A stretch of DNA of 64,000 nt from Ephydatia muelleri. Its lineage: Eukaryota; Porifera; Demospongiae; Spongillida; Spongillidae. Shown here piece after piece: positions 11,041-22,169 of this stretch. The stretch is from contig JABACO010000005.1 of the NCBI GenBank assembly GCA_013339895.1, forward strand, positions 2,536,950 through 2,600,949, given 5' to 3'. Every line of letters starts with the position of its first letter. Positions within the stretch are counted from its first letter, which is position 1. The position numbers were made by a program, and so were the translations under genes. The notes under the pieces are model-generated. The model ran no database searches. It worked only from the letters and a program-made list of their open reading frames with translations, and was not told the origin of the DNA.

Positions 11041-14000
11041 CTCGCCTAGCCTTGACTTGCGTTTCATCCCATCCAAAGCAAGGCCTGCCTTCGCTAGAGC
11101 CCTGTCTTCGGCACTACGCGAGGTGGTTCTTAAGAACACAGAGGAATCATGGCTGAAACTCTTCATGCTACCTAAATGTGTTCTTCCATCCACTGCGCAC
11201 AGAGGGACTCATGTCCCACACAATCTCACACATGCCCCTCAAATCTCTATGCAACATGTGGCTCAGCAACGACCTGCCTACTCTCTGGGCTATGGCTCTT
11301 AACTACACCATCATTCCAGCCTCCAAGGCTGACCCAATCCAGCTAACACCCACAGAAAGAGAATAAATTCGGAAGTATCCCTTGGTTGTTCAGGCTTGAT
11401 GAGCAAAGCCTGTCAGATGCTTCTCTCAGATGGTGTAGCACCCCTCAATGACAACACCTGGCAGTTATTGCAGGCCAAACATCCTCCTTGCCCTCCTCCT
11501 GTGATTCCTCATTACAATCCGGTACCCTTGACATTCAAACCAGATTTTGACATCCTCTGTGTCCTGAGATCCTTTCCCAAGGGCTCAGGAGACGGGCCCT
11601 CGGGCCTCTCTGCCCAACACTTGCTTGATGCTGCTTCCATCCCTCTCCCCACTCCCATTGCCTCCTCCCTCAGGAATGTGGTCAATCTTCTGGTTTCAGG
11701 CAAGGTTCCACTACCTGTATCAGATTTCTTGGCTGGAGGTAAGTTAGTTGCTTTGAACAAGATCAGAGGTGGCCAACTTGACCAATTGCTGTGGGAGAAA
11801 CCTTGCAGAGGCTTACAGGTAAGTGCTTATGTGCCCTGTCAAAGGAGAAGTCTTCATATTTCTTCCAGCCCTTTCAATTTGGGGTCGCCTGCAAAGCGGG
11901 GGCTGAAAAGGTGATCCACAGCCTTAGGAACTATGTGGAAATCAATTGGTAGAGTGGGGATTTAGTGATCCTCAAAGTGGACATGTCCAACGCCTTCAAC
12001 TTGGTTTCCAGACTGGCCGTCCTAGAAGAATGTGCTACTTTTTCCCCAGAACTCTTGCCATTGGTCACCTGGTGCTATGGTTCTAACACATCTTTGTTTC
12101 ACCCTCAAGGCAGGATTTGGTCTCAGTCAGGCATACATCAGGGTGACCCTCTTGGTCCTATGCTCTTCGCCCTGGTTTTGCACAAATTGGTGTCCAGCAT
12201 AGAAGCAGATGATGAATGCCTCAATATCTCCCAACAGAACTGGTACCTGGATGATGGCGTCATCGCAGGAGATAGACAAGCAGTGGCCCATGCTCTGGAT
12301 CTCATGATGGAACTAGGTCCTCATCTTGGTCTACATACCAACCTTCATAAATGCGAGCTGCTTAGTAGAAATGGGAACTCATTCTTTCCCACCTCAGTAA
12401 AGTTCTCTCTCTATCCTAACATGATCATTCTGGGTTCCCCCTTGGGAGACCTCATCCATTGCACTAGATTTGCAGAGAGATGTACCGAATCAAAGAATAT
12501 GCTTGGTGCAATAACAGAGGTTGCAATCCACGTGGCTTTCTCTCTTCTTCGCCTATGCGCAAGCTTCTGCAAGCATGTACACCTGTCTCGCACCACTCCT
12601 CCAAGCATCTGTTCAGTCTCTCTGAAGCTCTTCGATGAGGATGTCCGATCATGTCTTACAGTACTGCATGCCTGGCTGTGGACATCCCTGATTCCAACTG
12701 GTCACAGGCTCAGCTCAGCCCCAACATGGGAGGTTTAGGCCTTCACTTGCTCTCAGGACACTCCCCTGCAGCTTTCATTTCCTCTTTGGCTGCTTCGGGG
12801 TTTGGTTCACCTGATAACATTCACCTGCAGCAGGCTGTTGCTCAGTTTAACTCTCAGGTGTCGCAACATGATACAGTCACAGTTGAGGATGTTCTTGCTT
12901 CTTCCCCACATCAGAGTAGCCTTTCTAAGAAATGGACCTTTTCGTTAAGGCCCTGGAATGTTTGCGGGTCAAAGTGACGTCATAATTAGAAGTGACGTTA
13001 CATCCGGAGTACATCCGCCGAATGCTTTTTTCAATTCCTTGGTACAGTGGTAGCTTGTCACGAATACACTATCGTTATTTTATTAATGTGCACTATTGCT
13101 TCCATCCTATCCATTTGCCTGCGTAGGTTTGAAAGTGCGCACTTTTAGAATGCCATGGAATGGCTCATTTAGTGATGCTCCGGGTATATCGTCTTGTGTT
13201 AGTTCAACCGAAGTACTGGGTTTTTCGCTAATGCATTCACTAGACGCCATCCTTCAGAAACTTTGAACGAGAATGCGAAGCATGATCACAGCATGTACCT
13301 GGAGAGGTCCTCCATACTGCATTCATCATTCTTACCTCAAATCTCAAAGAGTTTGAAGCCAACTAAGCCAACACACGCGAGAATACACGCACACCTTAGC
13401 CGAAGAATGTACTCCGGATGTTGACGTCACGTGTAATCAACACTAATTGCATTCCTTGCGCCCTTAAACGAAAAGGTCCATTGGATAGTTTCATGAACTT
13501 TCTTCCTCCTCTCCAGTCAATAAAGCACGACTCCTTTCAGTGTCAGCCCCCTTCTCAGGGTCTTGGGTAACAGCTACTCCCTCACCAGGCTTGAACTTGC
13601 ATCTAGACCAGCTGAATGCTAAGTTGCTCTTACATGTAGGTGGTGGCTGGGTCTTGACACTGCTGGAGGTTCCTCTTGTCCATATTGCCCAGACATCATG
13701 CTTGACCAGCTGGGGCACCACGCAGTCTCATGCAGACCTGGGGGCTTTGTGGTCACACGGCACAACCTCCTGAGGGATATTTTGGCAGGCTTTTGCTGCA
13801 AGGCTCACCTGCCGCAGGGTTAATATCAATTCCCATCTAGCTGTCATTTTCATACAAGGTTGGGACTGAGGTCACCCTGCAGCCTTTAATGTCACTGTCA
13901 CCTCACCTCTAACCCCGACCACACTAAACTTCTCTGCTGTCACAGAGGGGGCAGCTGCCCAGGCTGCTGAAGAGAGAAGCATGCCTCCAATGACGCTAAA

Positions 14001-14216
14001 TGTGAGGACTTGGGGTGGACATGCATTCCTCTCGCAGTGGAGTCTTATGGAAACTGGGGTAAGAAGGCTCGGGATGTCTTCAATCGCCTTGCTTCATTGC
14101 TTACTTTTGGACATTCAAGCACGAAGCCACGCCTCCTCACTGAGATCTACAGCCACCTCAACATGTCTCTGGCAAGGTCTGCTGCTAAAGCCATTATGGG
14201 TTGGGTTTTAGTTTAG
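11041..14216 (+). pseudogene. RT plus restriction-like endonuclease element, copy 1 (longest)
   Basis: This is the fullest copy of a retroelement-like gene. In order: an N-terminal conserved block (RFIPSKARPAFARALSSALR, then LFMLPKCVLP, about 11,060-11,200); FPKGSGDGPSGLSAQHLLDA (about 11,570); the RT core at 11,965-12,738 with VDMSNAF (motif A), GIHQGDPLGPMLFALVL (motif B) and YLDDG (motif C, in place of the usual YADD/FxDD); a thumb-like region; and a degraded C-terminal endonuclease (DQLGHHAVS, later WTCIPLAVESYGNWG). The frame is broken many times, and a 546-bp foldback element (12,934-13,479) splits the region after the thumb. It could make no protein now. The RT/endonuclease pairing suggests target-primed retrotransposition, but the clade is not assigned. 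Confidence 0.8.
12934..13479. mobile_element. 546-bp non-autonomous terminal-inverted-repeat element
   Basis: The element starts GGACCTTTTCGTTAAGG and ends with the reverse complement (GGACCTTTTCGTTTAAGG read inward). Inner parts are also complementary (GTGACGTTACATCCGGAGTAC against GTACTCCGGATGTTGACGTC). Removing it and one AT dinucleotide restores an uninterrupted reading (Lys-Lys-Leu-Asp) in the RT element it sits in, so the target duplication is probably AT. It has no coding capacity and the superfamily is unknown. Confidence 0.75.
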
Positions 14217-14389
14217 GTTACGTACTGTAGTAGCTCCTGGCACTTTAAGTTAGAGTGTATTAGGTCTTTGTCATGCATTTAGACTTACATGCATTTATTC
14301 CCATTCGTGTATTCTGCTGTATAAGCTGTAATTGCTTAATGTATGTATGAGTATATGTTTGTTTCAATTACAATAATTATGTAAATAAT

Positions 14390-14560
14390 TGGGACAGTTT
14401 CAGTTTCCGCGACAATGTTCTATGTTTTATAACATTATAACTATACAAATGCTCTGCGCGTGAATCGTCGTAGCGTCCGAACGGTTAATGCTGTCGACTT
14501 CCTATTTTCACCACATGATGCCACACCATCTCTCTAAGGTTAAATCGAATATTGACTCTT
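14390..14560. repeat. Solo half of a fold-back repeat (full copy at 56.7-57.0 kb)
   Basis: GGGACAGTTTC, TATAACAT, CGAACGGTTAATGCT and TCGACTTCCTATTTTCA match one arm of the inverted repeat at 56,744-57,030. The opposite arm is absent here. Confidence 0.5.
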
Positions 14561-14761
14561 AGCTCCACTCCCTGGGTAAAATACAAGAGGTCTTACCTCC
14601 AGGGGTTCGAAACACGAGTATTTCCCTGCTAGGAGTGTCGGCATTGCCTCAAATCCGGTTTCCAGTTAGAGAAGCTCTTGAGGTACTTAAATATCCTTTT
14701 CGTTAATTTTTACTTCAACAGGTGATAAGATATTTGCTTTCTAAGTTAAAGCACATTTCCC

Positions 14762-14885
14762 GTAGTCTCGTACCCAGACCCAACTGTACGTAACGATGAT
14801 CATCGCTTACAGTATGACATCACGTGATGTCATACTGTAAGCGATGATCATCGTTACGTACAGTTGGGTCTGGGTACGAGACTAC
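14762..14885. mobile_element. 124-bp perfect palindrome with flanking 10-bp direct repeats
   Basis: Every base pairs around the centre CACGTG (14,821-14,826) from 14,762 to 14,885. The decamer ACATTTCCCG occurs at 14,753-14,762 and 14,884-14,893, like a target-site duplication. The insertion lies inside an older, imperfect inverted repeat (GCACATTTCCCG against CGGGAAATGTGC, 14,751-14,941). No coding capacity. It looks like a foldback MITE that moved recently, because the arms are identical. Confidence 0.8.
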
Positions 14886-14958
14886 ATTTCCCGCTAATAT
14901 ATATAATAGACCCATCCGCGAAACTAGCGGGAAATGTGCGTTTACTTATTAATTTTTG

Positions 14959-15108
14959 CTTTATCCGTTATGGAGATACAAGTGTGCAAAGTACGCGCCA
15001 TTAACGTATTACGTAGATCCTTGAAGCCAGTCGTAATACGTTAATGGCGCGTAACGCCCGGGAAATATGCAATTACTTTGCACACTTGTATCTCCATAAC
15101 GGATAAAG
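14959..15108. repeat. 150-bp inverted repeat
   Basis: CTTTATCCGTTATGGAGATA near 14,959 pairs with its complement ending at 15,108. The inner segments (CGCGCCATTAACGTATTACG) pair too. It lies 70 bp from the 124-bp palindrome, so this locus is a cluster of fold-back DNA. Confidence 0.8.
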
Positions 15109-16680
15109 TACAACTTAACGAACTAAACAAATCAATAGCGGTAGGACAGGTACCTATTTTGAACCGATTTCGACACTCCTACCTGAAGATGTGGCCGTTT
15201 TGAACCCTACGGGGTATCGGACCTTGTAACGTCGGTACCCCGCACGTGTAAGACACCAAAATAATTTTTCACTTATAGTAATGGTGTGGTATGTTGTGTT
15301 AAACATAGGAACCCGATAGCGTTAATATTTCGGAAGATATATCGTTTCAACTTTTATGTTATAAAATAAAATCCACAAGATCCATTTTCGTATAGAACGT
15401 TCCAGCACTAAACCATAAAATAATTTATCACCCAATACTTGCAACCAATAAATCTTTGAGAATCAACTCTGCCCTGCTTGCAGTACTACTTGGTTTTTTT
15501 TTTTTAATTTCACACTCGCTAGATGCCGTAGATTATTTGTATTTAAAGTACATTACATTGGGTGGTACCCCCAGTATGGATCCTATATACCCTGACATCC
15601 ATGTACCAGTCATGTCAACATCATAGCATTCAGGTTGACCTGCAATGGAATGTGTGTTCTCTATGCTGAATATGATAACATCTGCATCAGGCAGTGTAAC
15701 TGCCTTGTGTATGTCAACATCAATAGCTAGCAGTGAAAGAAGCCACCCAACAATCCCATGACACGTACCACAAAGAAACTGACCCATCAACAGCTACAGT
15801 CTGCATGGACCACTAATCCTTCAATGGTGAAATTGTGGCCAACACATTGCAAGTAGAAAACTATGCTATTTGTTGAAAAATCTACACATAGGTCCAATAC
15901 CATAAATCATTATTCTTGTTCTAGAAAACATGTGATTCATCATACGATATCGTCATCTGTTACCACGTAGTGAAAATGCATATGCTACGGGATGCAGTTG
16001 TCTCGATGGTAACTGATATTTCTGATTGGGTTTACTTTTTACTTGGAAGCTAGCACAGTAGATCACCCAGCAAGTGGTGTATATATGATCTACAAACAAA
16101 CTACAATAATAATTTATTCACCACACAATACTTGCAATAGATCATCAGATTATATTTCATGTATTCAACCCTAGCCTGCTTTCAACTCATGAGCAATTAC
16201 CATTAACACAACATACCAAAATATTGTACTGAAACAATTTAAAAATCTGAGGACAGAAACAAGTAGTGCCCAAAAATAATTTCACGTTACTAAAAAATAA
16301 AGAAGTGCATTATCAAGGCCCACGAAATCGCAATGTAATTTGACAGGAATTATGAGTGATTGATAATAGATTAAAAAGTGCACAAATGAATGGAAGTGTA
16401 TTTCAATACAAACAGGTTGGTTTTGTTTGGCTAAATCAAGATCTTACATTCTTGAAGAAATATTGAAGTAAGCATTTGTTGTTGGCTATTGATAGTGAAA
16501 TTGTAAAAAGCCATTCATTTTCTAGGGGACCAATCTGCGAATGTACAAACTGCAACATTTGTCGATTCCTTTTGACCGGGCATTTACCCATATGGTGTAC
16601 CTCTTCAATTCATATTTTTACCAGAAAAGATTTTCAGCAATCATGCTTGTGCCTCTCTAAAATGCAATATAGTATTCTTG
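15109..16680. other. No gene; two blocks of dispersed repeat
   Basis: 15,420-16,190 corresponds to 56,110-56,690 (words such as GGATCCTATATACCCTGACATC). 16,190-16,480 corresponds to 52,985-53,570. I found no splice-bounded exon or domain. Confidence 0.5.
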
Positions 16681-16685
16681 TATGG

Positions 16686-17175
16686 CTCTGATGGACACAT
16701 CCCATGGGTCTTTGCCCTGGCAATGCTTTGACCCTCTTGGACATCATGCCATCACTTGTAAGCGTGGGGTGATGTAGTGGCGTGACACAACAACCTACGT
16801 GATGTTCAGGCTGAACCTCCCGCTGGGCCCATCTTGGTGTCCAGGTAGAAGCTAGCAATGACCTCATGGCTGGCCATAGCCACACCCGCCCTGCTGACCT
16901 TCTGTTGACAACTGGACTACAGGCAAGACAGCTGCCTTTGATATCTCTGTAACCTCTCAGCTTAACACACATACCGTGATGGAAGTGGGAGTGTCTGCAG
17001 GATCAGCTGCCCTAGCCACTGCAGGCAGAAAGCACGGGCCAATGATGCCAAATGTGCTGGTTGTGTGTTCCCCTGGTAGCAGAGATCTATGGTGCATGGG
17101 GAAATGAAGCTATTGAAGTCTACTCTCAGTTGGCATCTCGGATTGCTATCTCTGATCTGAGGGCATGTGTTGGGA
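16686..17175 (+). pseudogene. RT plus endonuclease element, fragment copy 4
   Basis: A degraded plus-strand copy of the endonuclease/C-terminal part. CACCCTTGGACATCATGCCATCAC-like sequence matches the DPLGHHA motif region of the better copy at 61.1 kb, and a later GCCAATGATGCCAAATGTGC block matches its ANDAKC motif. Stops and frameshifts occur throughout. Confidence 0.6.
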
Positions 17176-17704
17176 AGCGAAGGATGGAAAGCAGTTTTAC
17201 ATGATAGTTGGGACATGATAATCAAGACTCAATGTATACTCCCACAACTCTTCTTAGTGTTAAGCAACGCCCCCTTATATGCTATGAGGAGCTTAACACC
17301 AGAATACAACAAAGTGATCTTCCTACTCCTCTTCTGTTGGGTGCTGAACATCCTGATGATTGACATGACTTATGATGTGGGCTAGGTCATGGTACTCAGA
17401 TGACTTGTGGCACAGATGTGAGTACTAACTTGGCACATGCACATCTGCTGGTTCCGGAGTGGACTATGATTTGAGGTACTTTTCCTACTATACTCAGCTG
17501 TGGCATGTGCCAAACAATGAGGTACTTCCTATATCCTCACTTGCTTAATTCTTATGGTCGTGCCACACTCTATGCAGAATGAGCTCAAGATCTTTACAGA
17601 GGGATATTTACAACGCGTGGATTTGTATTACAGTATGATTTGAGGCATCATGATCATTTAAATATATGAGTACAACCTACTCCGTTGTTGTGATGCCACC
17701 ATAG

Positions 17705-17900
17705 CTACTCTGACCATTGTACACATGCATGCATTGATTCTGAAGGAGTGAAAATAAGGTCTTCGTGAACATGTGTGTTTTGATTAAATATCTTATTCTT
17801 ATTAGTACCCACCTCATCATACACAGTAGCAGGATCAGCATTTGAACTTGGTTTGTGTGATGATTCTTCGGACCTTCTTGAAATGTAGCTGAGAACAGAA
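17705..17900 (-). pseudogene. Receptor copy B, cytoplasmic tail half of last exon (split by transposon)
   Basis: The minus strand encodes SYISRRSEESSHKPSSNADP then ATVYDEVGTNK, the tail that follows the transmembrane helix. The helix half lies 9.1 kb away at 27,031-27,142. The two halves join exactly at the ends of the EnSpm element (17,901-27,030), with GAA duplicated on both sides. After GTNK the sequence departs from copies C and D, so the second tyrosine motif (AYGSH) is missing and the frame stops at 17,705. The copy is a disrupted gene unless the insert is spliced out. Confidence 0.8.
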
Positions 17901-17911
17901 CCCAGCAAAAA

Positions 17912-18170
17912 GTTCTTGGGCAAGTCTTGCCCAAGAAACCCAAGATCTTGCAATCTTGGGCAAGATGTTTATAAGATCTTGGCAAGATCTTACTTATATC
18001 AAGAAACGTATGCCGCATCTGGACTACAATGCCAAGATGTCAAGATCTAACATTGGTTCTTGGCAAGATTGTTGCAAGATGTTACAGATATGAGCCGTGT
18101 CTTGGCTACAATGCCAAGATGTCAAGATCTTGGCAAAATTCTAACAAGATCTCAAGAAATATAATTTTGA
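17912..18170. repeat. Subterminal repeat region, left end of EnSpm element
   Basis: Several palindromic words (CTTGGGCAAG, AAGATCTTGGCAAGATCTTA, GATGTCAAGATCTTGGCAA) are packed into about 250 bp. They are candidate transposase-binding sites, mirrored at the right end (26,517-27,020). Confidence 0.7.
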
Positions 18171-18536
18171 CTACTATGAAAAGATGTCAATATTGCTTCT
18201 AGGTAAGTATCTAATAGATGTCAATTTTATTCAGTTGTTGCTACTGAAAGCAAACCAATCTTATTAATAAGTGCAAAATCCAAATAGTACTTCAGTTCTG
18301 ATAAAACCTTGTATCTTGGCTCTATTAACCTTTCAGACTGTGATGCACATGTCGTTAATGTATTCTTGCTTCTTGGTTTTTCGGCAAGGCAAGGATGACT
18401 AACTCATTAATTATACATTGATACAATCAGAACATTATAGGTGTTTTGACTTTGTACATAACAATAAAATACAAAATAAAGTAATATGTTCAAGCACATA
18501 CATGTATATAGTTGTTGTCAGTTCATGCAGTAAATT

Positions 18537-20179
18537 TTAATGGTGCTCGTAAGTGTTTGGTATGAATACAATTATATCTGCTTGTGACTTCTTGATTGGA
18601 TTATGAATACATTTTCTTCTCAAAGAATTAACTGACACTGCCAATACTGTGTTTGAAACAGACAATTTCTTAACTTGAACAAAATTTTTGTTGATGTGCA
18701 AAGCATTTCTTGAATGTATTGGTTTACTGAATGGTGCACCACTTAAAATACCTTCTGTCATGTTTTCAAACGTGTCTATAATTGCTACTGGACCTTCCAC
18801 AGTGATGCAAAAGCGTCTGATGGACCCTAGAAGCAAGTCCGATCCGTGAAGAAATTCACAAATTGAACTGTCTCGAAGTGTTTTTTTCCGAACATGGTAT
18901 GATGTGTTGTCAAGTGCAGTATAACATGGAAATGTTGATACATCATTATTGACCAAATGAAATCCAGCAACCTGTAGAGCATCATACTCATAATCTAAAA
19001 GATTACAGCAGTGAATTTTGCCATGTGCACCATTGACCCTGTTACTTTGCTTCTCAGACACAAAATGAATGGCTTCAGTGTCTAAAGATAATTCATTTCT
19101 GTATGTAGATACAGAGAATGTTGTGCTAATAGCTTGTGCTAAGCTAGGTAAAAAGTTTCTTGTGCCATGACGATGTCTCTTGATGTATCCATTCATATTT
19201 TCAAAACCGAAAGTAGAATATGCCCAAAGAGGGCCCAATAATCGCACAAATTGGCACAAATGTACGATCGTGTGCAAATTTGCTGTAAGCATTGTGTCAG
19301 GATACAATTCAGGTACTTCAGCATAAAATGCGAATAAGCATTCTTCAGCTACTGATAAATCATGAGTAGAAATGTTGCAGCCTAGCAGAATATGCATAGC
19401 AGAAATCAGTAATGCAAAATGATTCACATAGTCAGATGGTAAGTAGGTAAGAATGATTGGCAGCGAAAAGTACAGCAACCAAGCCCTATATTCTGATGAC
19501 TTCCAATAAAATAGATTTTTTTTAATAGGACGTGGAGTGCTTCTAAACTCATGGGGTGGTTTTATATTCAATAAGTAAGCATCAATATCATTAACATTGT
19601 TTCCAAGATAAAATCGATGTTCCGAGTAATCAGAATTTATCCAGCACTCTAAAAATTGCTTTGTTATGCCCTGCAAAATAGCATGCAGATAATCAATAGG
19701 TACATGATGGATTGTAATATACTTCATTAGCATAGAGAAACCTTTAACACCAAATACTGGCTTCAAAATTTCTTCTGCTTTTCGTGCCCATGCATCAATA
19801 TCACCAGGTTCTTTAGCAATATGTGGTTCTGCTGGTAAATACAAATGTCTGTGGCATTTATGGATGCCTCTGTCTTTACAATATGGGCATCCATAGTAAC
19901 CATTAAACTGAACAATATTTAGAGCCATTGCTTTGGCTGTAAAATCAAATACTGCAGCTACTATTTTCACTCGTAACACTTTTTTCCCATGTGGCGTACT
20001 AAACTCTATTCCATTAGTATGTAATAAGTCAATTTTTGACAGCACCGATGGAAGCAATACATCTATTGATGGCTTGCATGGTCCTAGCCACAATGCAGCA
20101 ACTATCATGTTTTCTACATTCATCCTGACCTCCCGTGGAAGAGATGTAGTAAACATCAACACAGGCCACAATGTTTGAC
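18537..20179 (-). CDS. EnSpm transposase, exon 5 (catalytic and C-terminal part)
   Basis: The largest exon of the transposase that cuts and moves the element. It opens after TACACGTAG at 20,180 in phase 1 and ends at TAA (18,537). It starts GQTLWPVLMFTTSLPREVRM, then LWLGPCKPSIDVLLPSVL, then FDFTAKAMALNIVQFNGYYG with CPYC, and later HHVPIDYLHAILQGITKQFL. The order matches the Transposase_21-like core of EnSpm/CACTA: W-P after the first Asp exon, a second Asp before a CPxC knuckle, and an acidic or His-rich third segment. No stops or frameshifts are seen. About 545 codons. Confidence 0.85.
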
Positions 20180-20233
20180 CTACGTGTAAGGTATAATACA
20201 ATAAAATTAAACATGATTATGGAGTAAACAAAC

Positions 20234-20410
20234 CTGATGATTTGAAGACAGGGACACCATCAGTGCATAAAATAAGCCCAGCATGTTCAGGACATGATAG
20301 AAAAGCTCCTTCAGCTCTTAAACTTTCACAAATAGTTCCATCATCGATGTCCTGTATAATCCCTTTGGTACGTTTCCGGGAGAAATGTTTTAAGATATCG
20401 TTCCATTTAT
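20234..20410 (-). CDS. EnSpm transposase, exon 4
   Basis: A 177-bp exon, too short to stand out as an open frame. It runs from the acceptor ATACAG at 20,411 to the donor CAG|GTTTGT, phase 1 on both sides, so it joins exons 3 and 5 in frame. The peptide includes WNDILKHFSRKR, then CPEHAGLILCTDGVPVFKSS. The TDGVPVFKSS motif is the signature carrying the first catalytic Asp in animal EnSpm transposases. Confidence 0.8.
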
Positions 20411-20462
20411 CTGTATTGTAAAATGAAGTATTTATAAATCAGGATAAGTTGATACAACCTAC

Positions 20463-21272
20463 TTGAAAATATGGTGGACAGATGCTGATGAAATGGAAGC
20501 AAACTGAGATAGCAGACTTTTGATCTTTTTCTTCTGCAATTTCTATCGATGCACTTTTGAGTATCTTTCAGTTCCTTCATGCATTCTGAACAATACATAT
20601 GCATTTCAACATCATCAAAGGGATTTAGCTGTTTCCTAAGTTGATAGGTGGACCTGGCACATTGGTCACGTTTAGGGCAATGAATTGCAATAAGATCTAG
20701 GAGTTGCTTGGTTGCAGCTTCACTGAGATTATTTGTCACTGAAAAGTAGTTACATGCAATCCAGCTAGCCTTAGTGCTTAATGGTGCATCAGAATAAAGA
20801 GGCAGCAAAGATAACTTCTTCTTCAGGACAGCGGCAGTCAATGGCTGTGGAATCTCCTCAGTAGTTCCTCCAACATCATCTTCAGTTTTACCATCATCAT
20901 TGTCATCAGGATAAACACCACCATCATGGTCTTCATCATTAACATTATCATCAACACTGTGATCATCATTTTCATCATCACTATTCTCACTACCATCATC
21001 ACCATCATTACCATCATACCAATAATCATCAACATCATCACCATGCTCATTAGTGTCATCATCATTATGATCATCACCATCATTACCATCATCCAGATGA
21101 TCATCAACATCACCATGCTCATTAGTGTCATCATCATCATCATTGCCATCATTACCATCATCCAGATGATCATCAACATCATCACCATGCTCATTAGTGT
21201 CATCATCATCATCATCGCCATCATTACCATCATCCAGATGATCATCAACATCATCACCATGCTCATTCGTGC

Positions 21273-21328
<56 letters not shown>

Positions 21329-21476
21329 CCATTATCACCACTTTCTTTGGTAATGCAATGATTGTCCCCATCAATATCAGAATTTTCTTGATCATCTATC
21401 TCACGCATCTCATTGCTATCAACCACTTCCTCACTTCCATCAACACTACAACCTCTCTCATCTTGTCCTTGAGCGC
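20463..21476 (-). CDS. EnSpm transposase, exon 3 (Asp-rich and Cys-rich N-terminal part)
   Basis: It opens at an acceptor (ATTAG|GCGCTC) in phase 1 and closes at CAA|GTAGGT, also phase 1. The first half is an extreme Asp/His/Gly/Glu-rich region made by GAT repeats, with units such as TNEHGDDVDDHLDDGNDGDD. The second half is a folded-looking block, SWIACNYFSVTNNLSEAATK, LIAIHCPKRDQC, MYCSECMKEL and CIDRNCRRKR, whose Cys pairs suggest a zinc-binding domain. This block precedes the catalytic core in animal EnSpm proteins. The upstream exons (24.3-24.5 kb) are separated by the intron that holds the piggyBac insertion. Confidence 0.75.
20880..21335. repeat. (GAT)n-rich coding microsatellite
   Basis: Imperfect ATC/GAT triplets with a longer unit of about 60 bp near 21,040-21,260, ending in a pure run at 21,271-21,329. 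It encodes Asp runs in the EnSpm transposase. Long open frames on both strands here are by-products of the repeat. Confidence 0.9.
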
Positions 21477-21733
21477 CTAATCATAATACAAACCAAAAAC
21501 GGTAAGTCAAAAAGCGCATTGAACTTGCTGATCAATTTAATGATAGATCGATTACGCGCCTACGTGTAGGCGAAAAACGCAATTTAAGCCTACCTGTAGG
21601 CGTTCTTTTGTATAATGCTAAGGTACTTTTTCGTGATATAAAAATTTGCAAATTGATACTATGCAAAGCTGAAACATTGCTCTTTCTATTAAAAGTTATT
21701 TCATTCTCGTTTCTAAACCGAATCGTCGCGTGC

Positions 21734-22086
21734 ATGCTTTCAATGGCGAAGGGCATAAAAGTTGGTAGCGAAGTGCGGGTTTTGAGAGGCAAGTTTTCCA
21801 CTCAAAAAGGAGTCGTGCAAGCGTCGGAAGGAGTAGGACGGGCAAGAAAATGGATTGTAAAGCTGAATGGTGGTGTTTTGGAGCGTTTTTCAGCTAGAAC
21901 GTTGGAGCTGGAACAAAGGCATTTAATTACGCCCCCTTCAACGTCCATCAGGGCTGTTTCACAAGAGGAAGAAGACTCCTGCAGCTCCAATACTTCCTCC
22001 GATGAAAGCAGCACCAGTGACAATGACGAAATGCGCGAAGTAGATGAAGATGGAGCATCCCGTCGAGCAAGCGACGTTTCAGAAAG
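21734..22086 (+). CDS. piggyBac transposase, exon 1
   Basis: It starts at ATG 21,734 (a second in-frame ATG lies at 21,743) and ends at the donor AAAG|GTAAGA in phase 2. The peptide begins MLSMAKGIKVGSEVRVLRGK, a basic SH3-like or KOW-like stretch (VLRGKFSTQKGVV), followed by an acidic Ser/Asp/Glu-rich tail (SSDESSTSDNDEMREVDED) typical of piggyBac N-termini. The 83-bp intron ends GATGCAG. Splicing to 22,170 keeps the frame and gives a protein of 719 residues. Confidence 0.8.
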
Positions 22087-22169
22087 GTAAGACTCCCCCT
22101 TTTCAATATCCGTTGCGGTTCATTATCAAATACATCTCTTTGTTTATGCCCGCATGGTGCGTGATGCAG

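Noticed and set aside
14590-14640. Possible tRNA B box (GGTTCGAAAC)
   Set aside because: No A box at the right distance, no acceptor stem and no cloverleaf could be drawn. The same applies to GGGTTCGAAT near 42,943.
20838-21480. Met/Ile-rich long open frames on both strands opposite the EnSpm transposase
   Set aside because: They are shadow frames of the GAT/ATC repeat. The Asp frame joins flanking exons in phase and the others do not.
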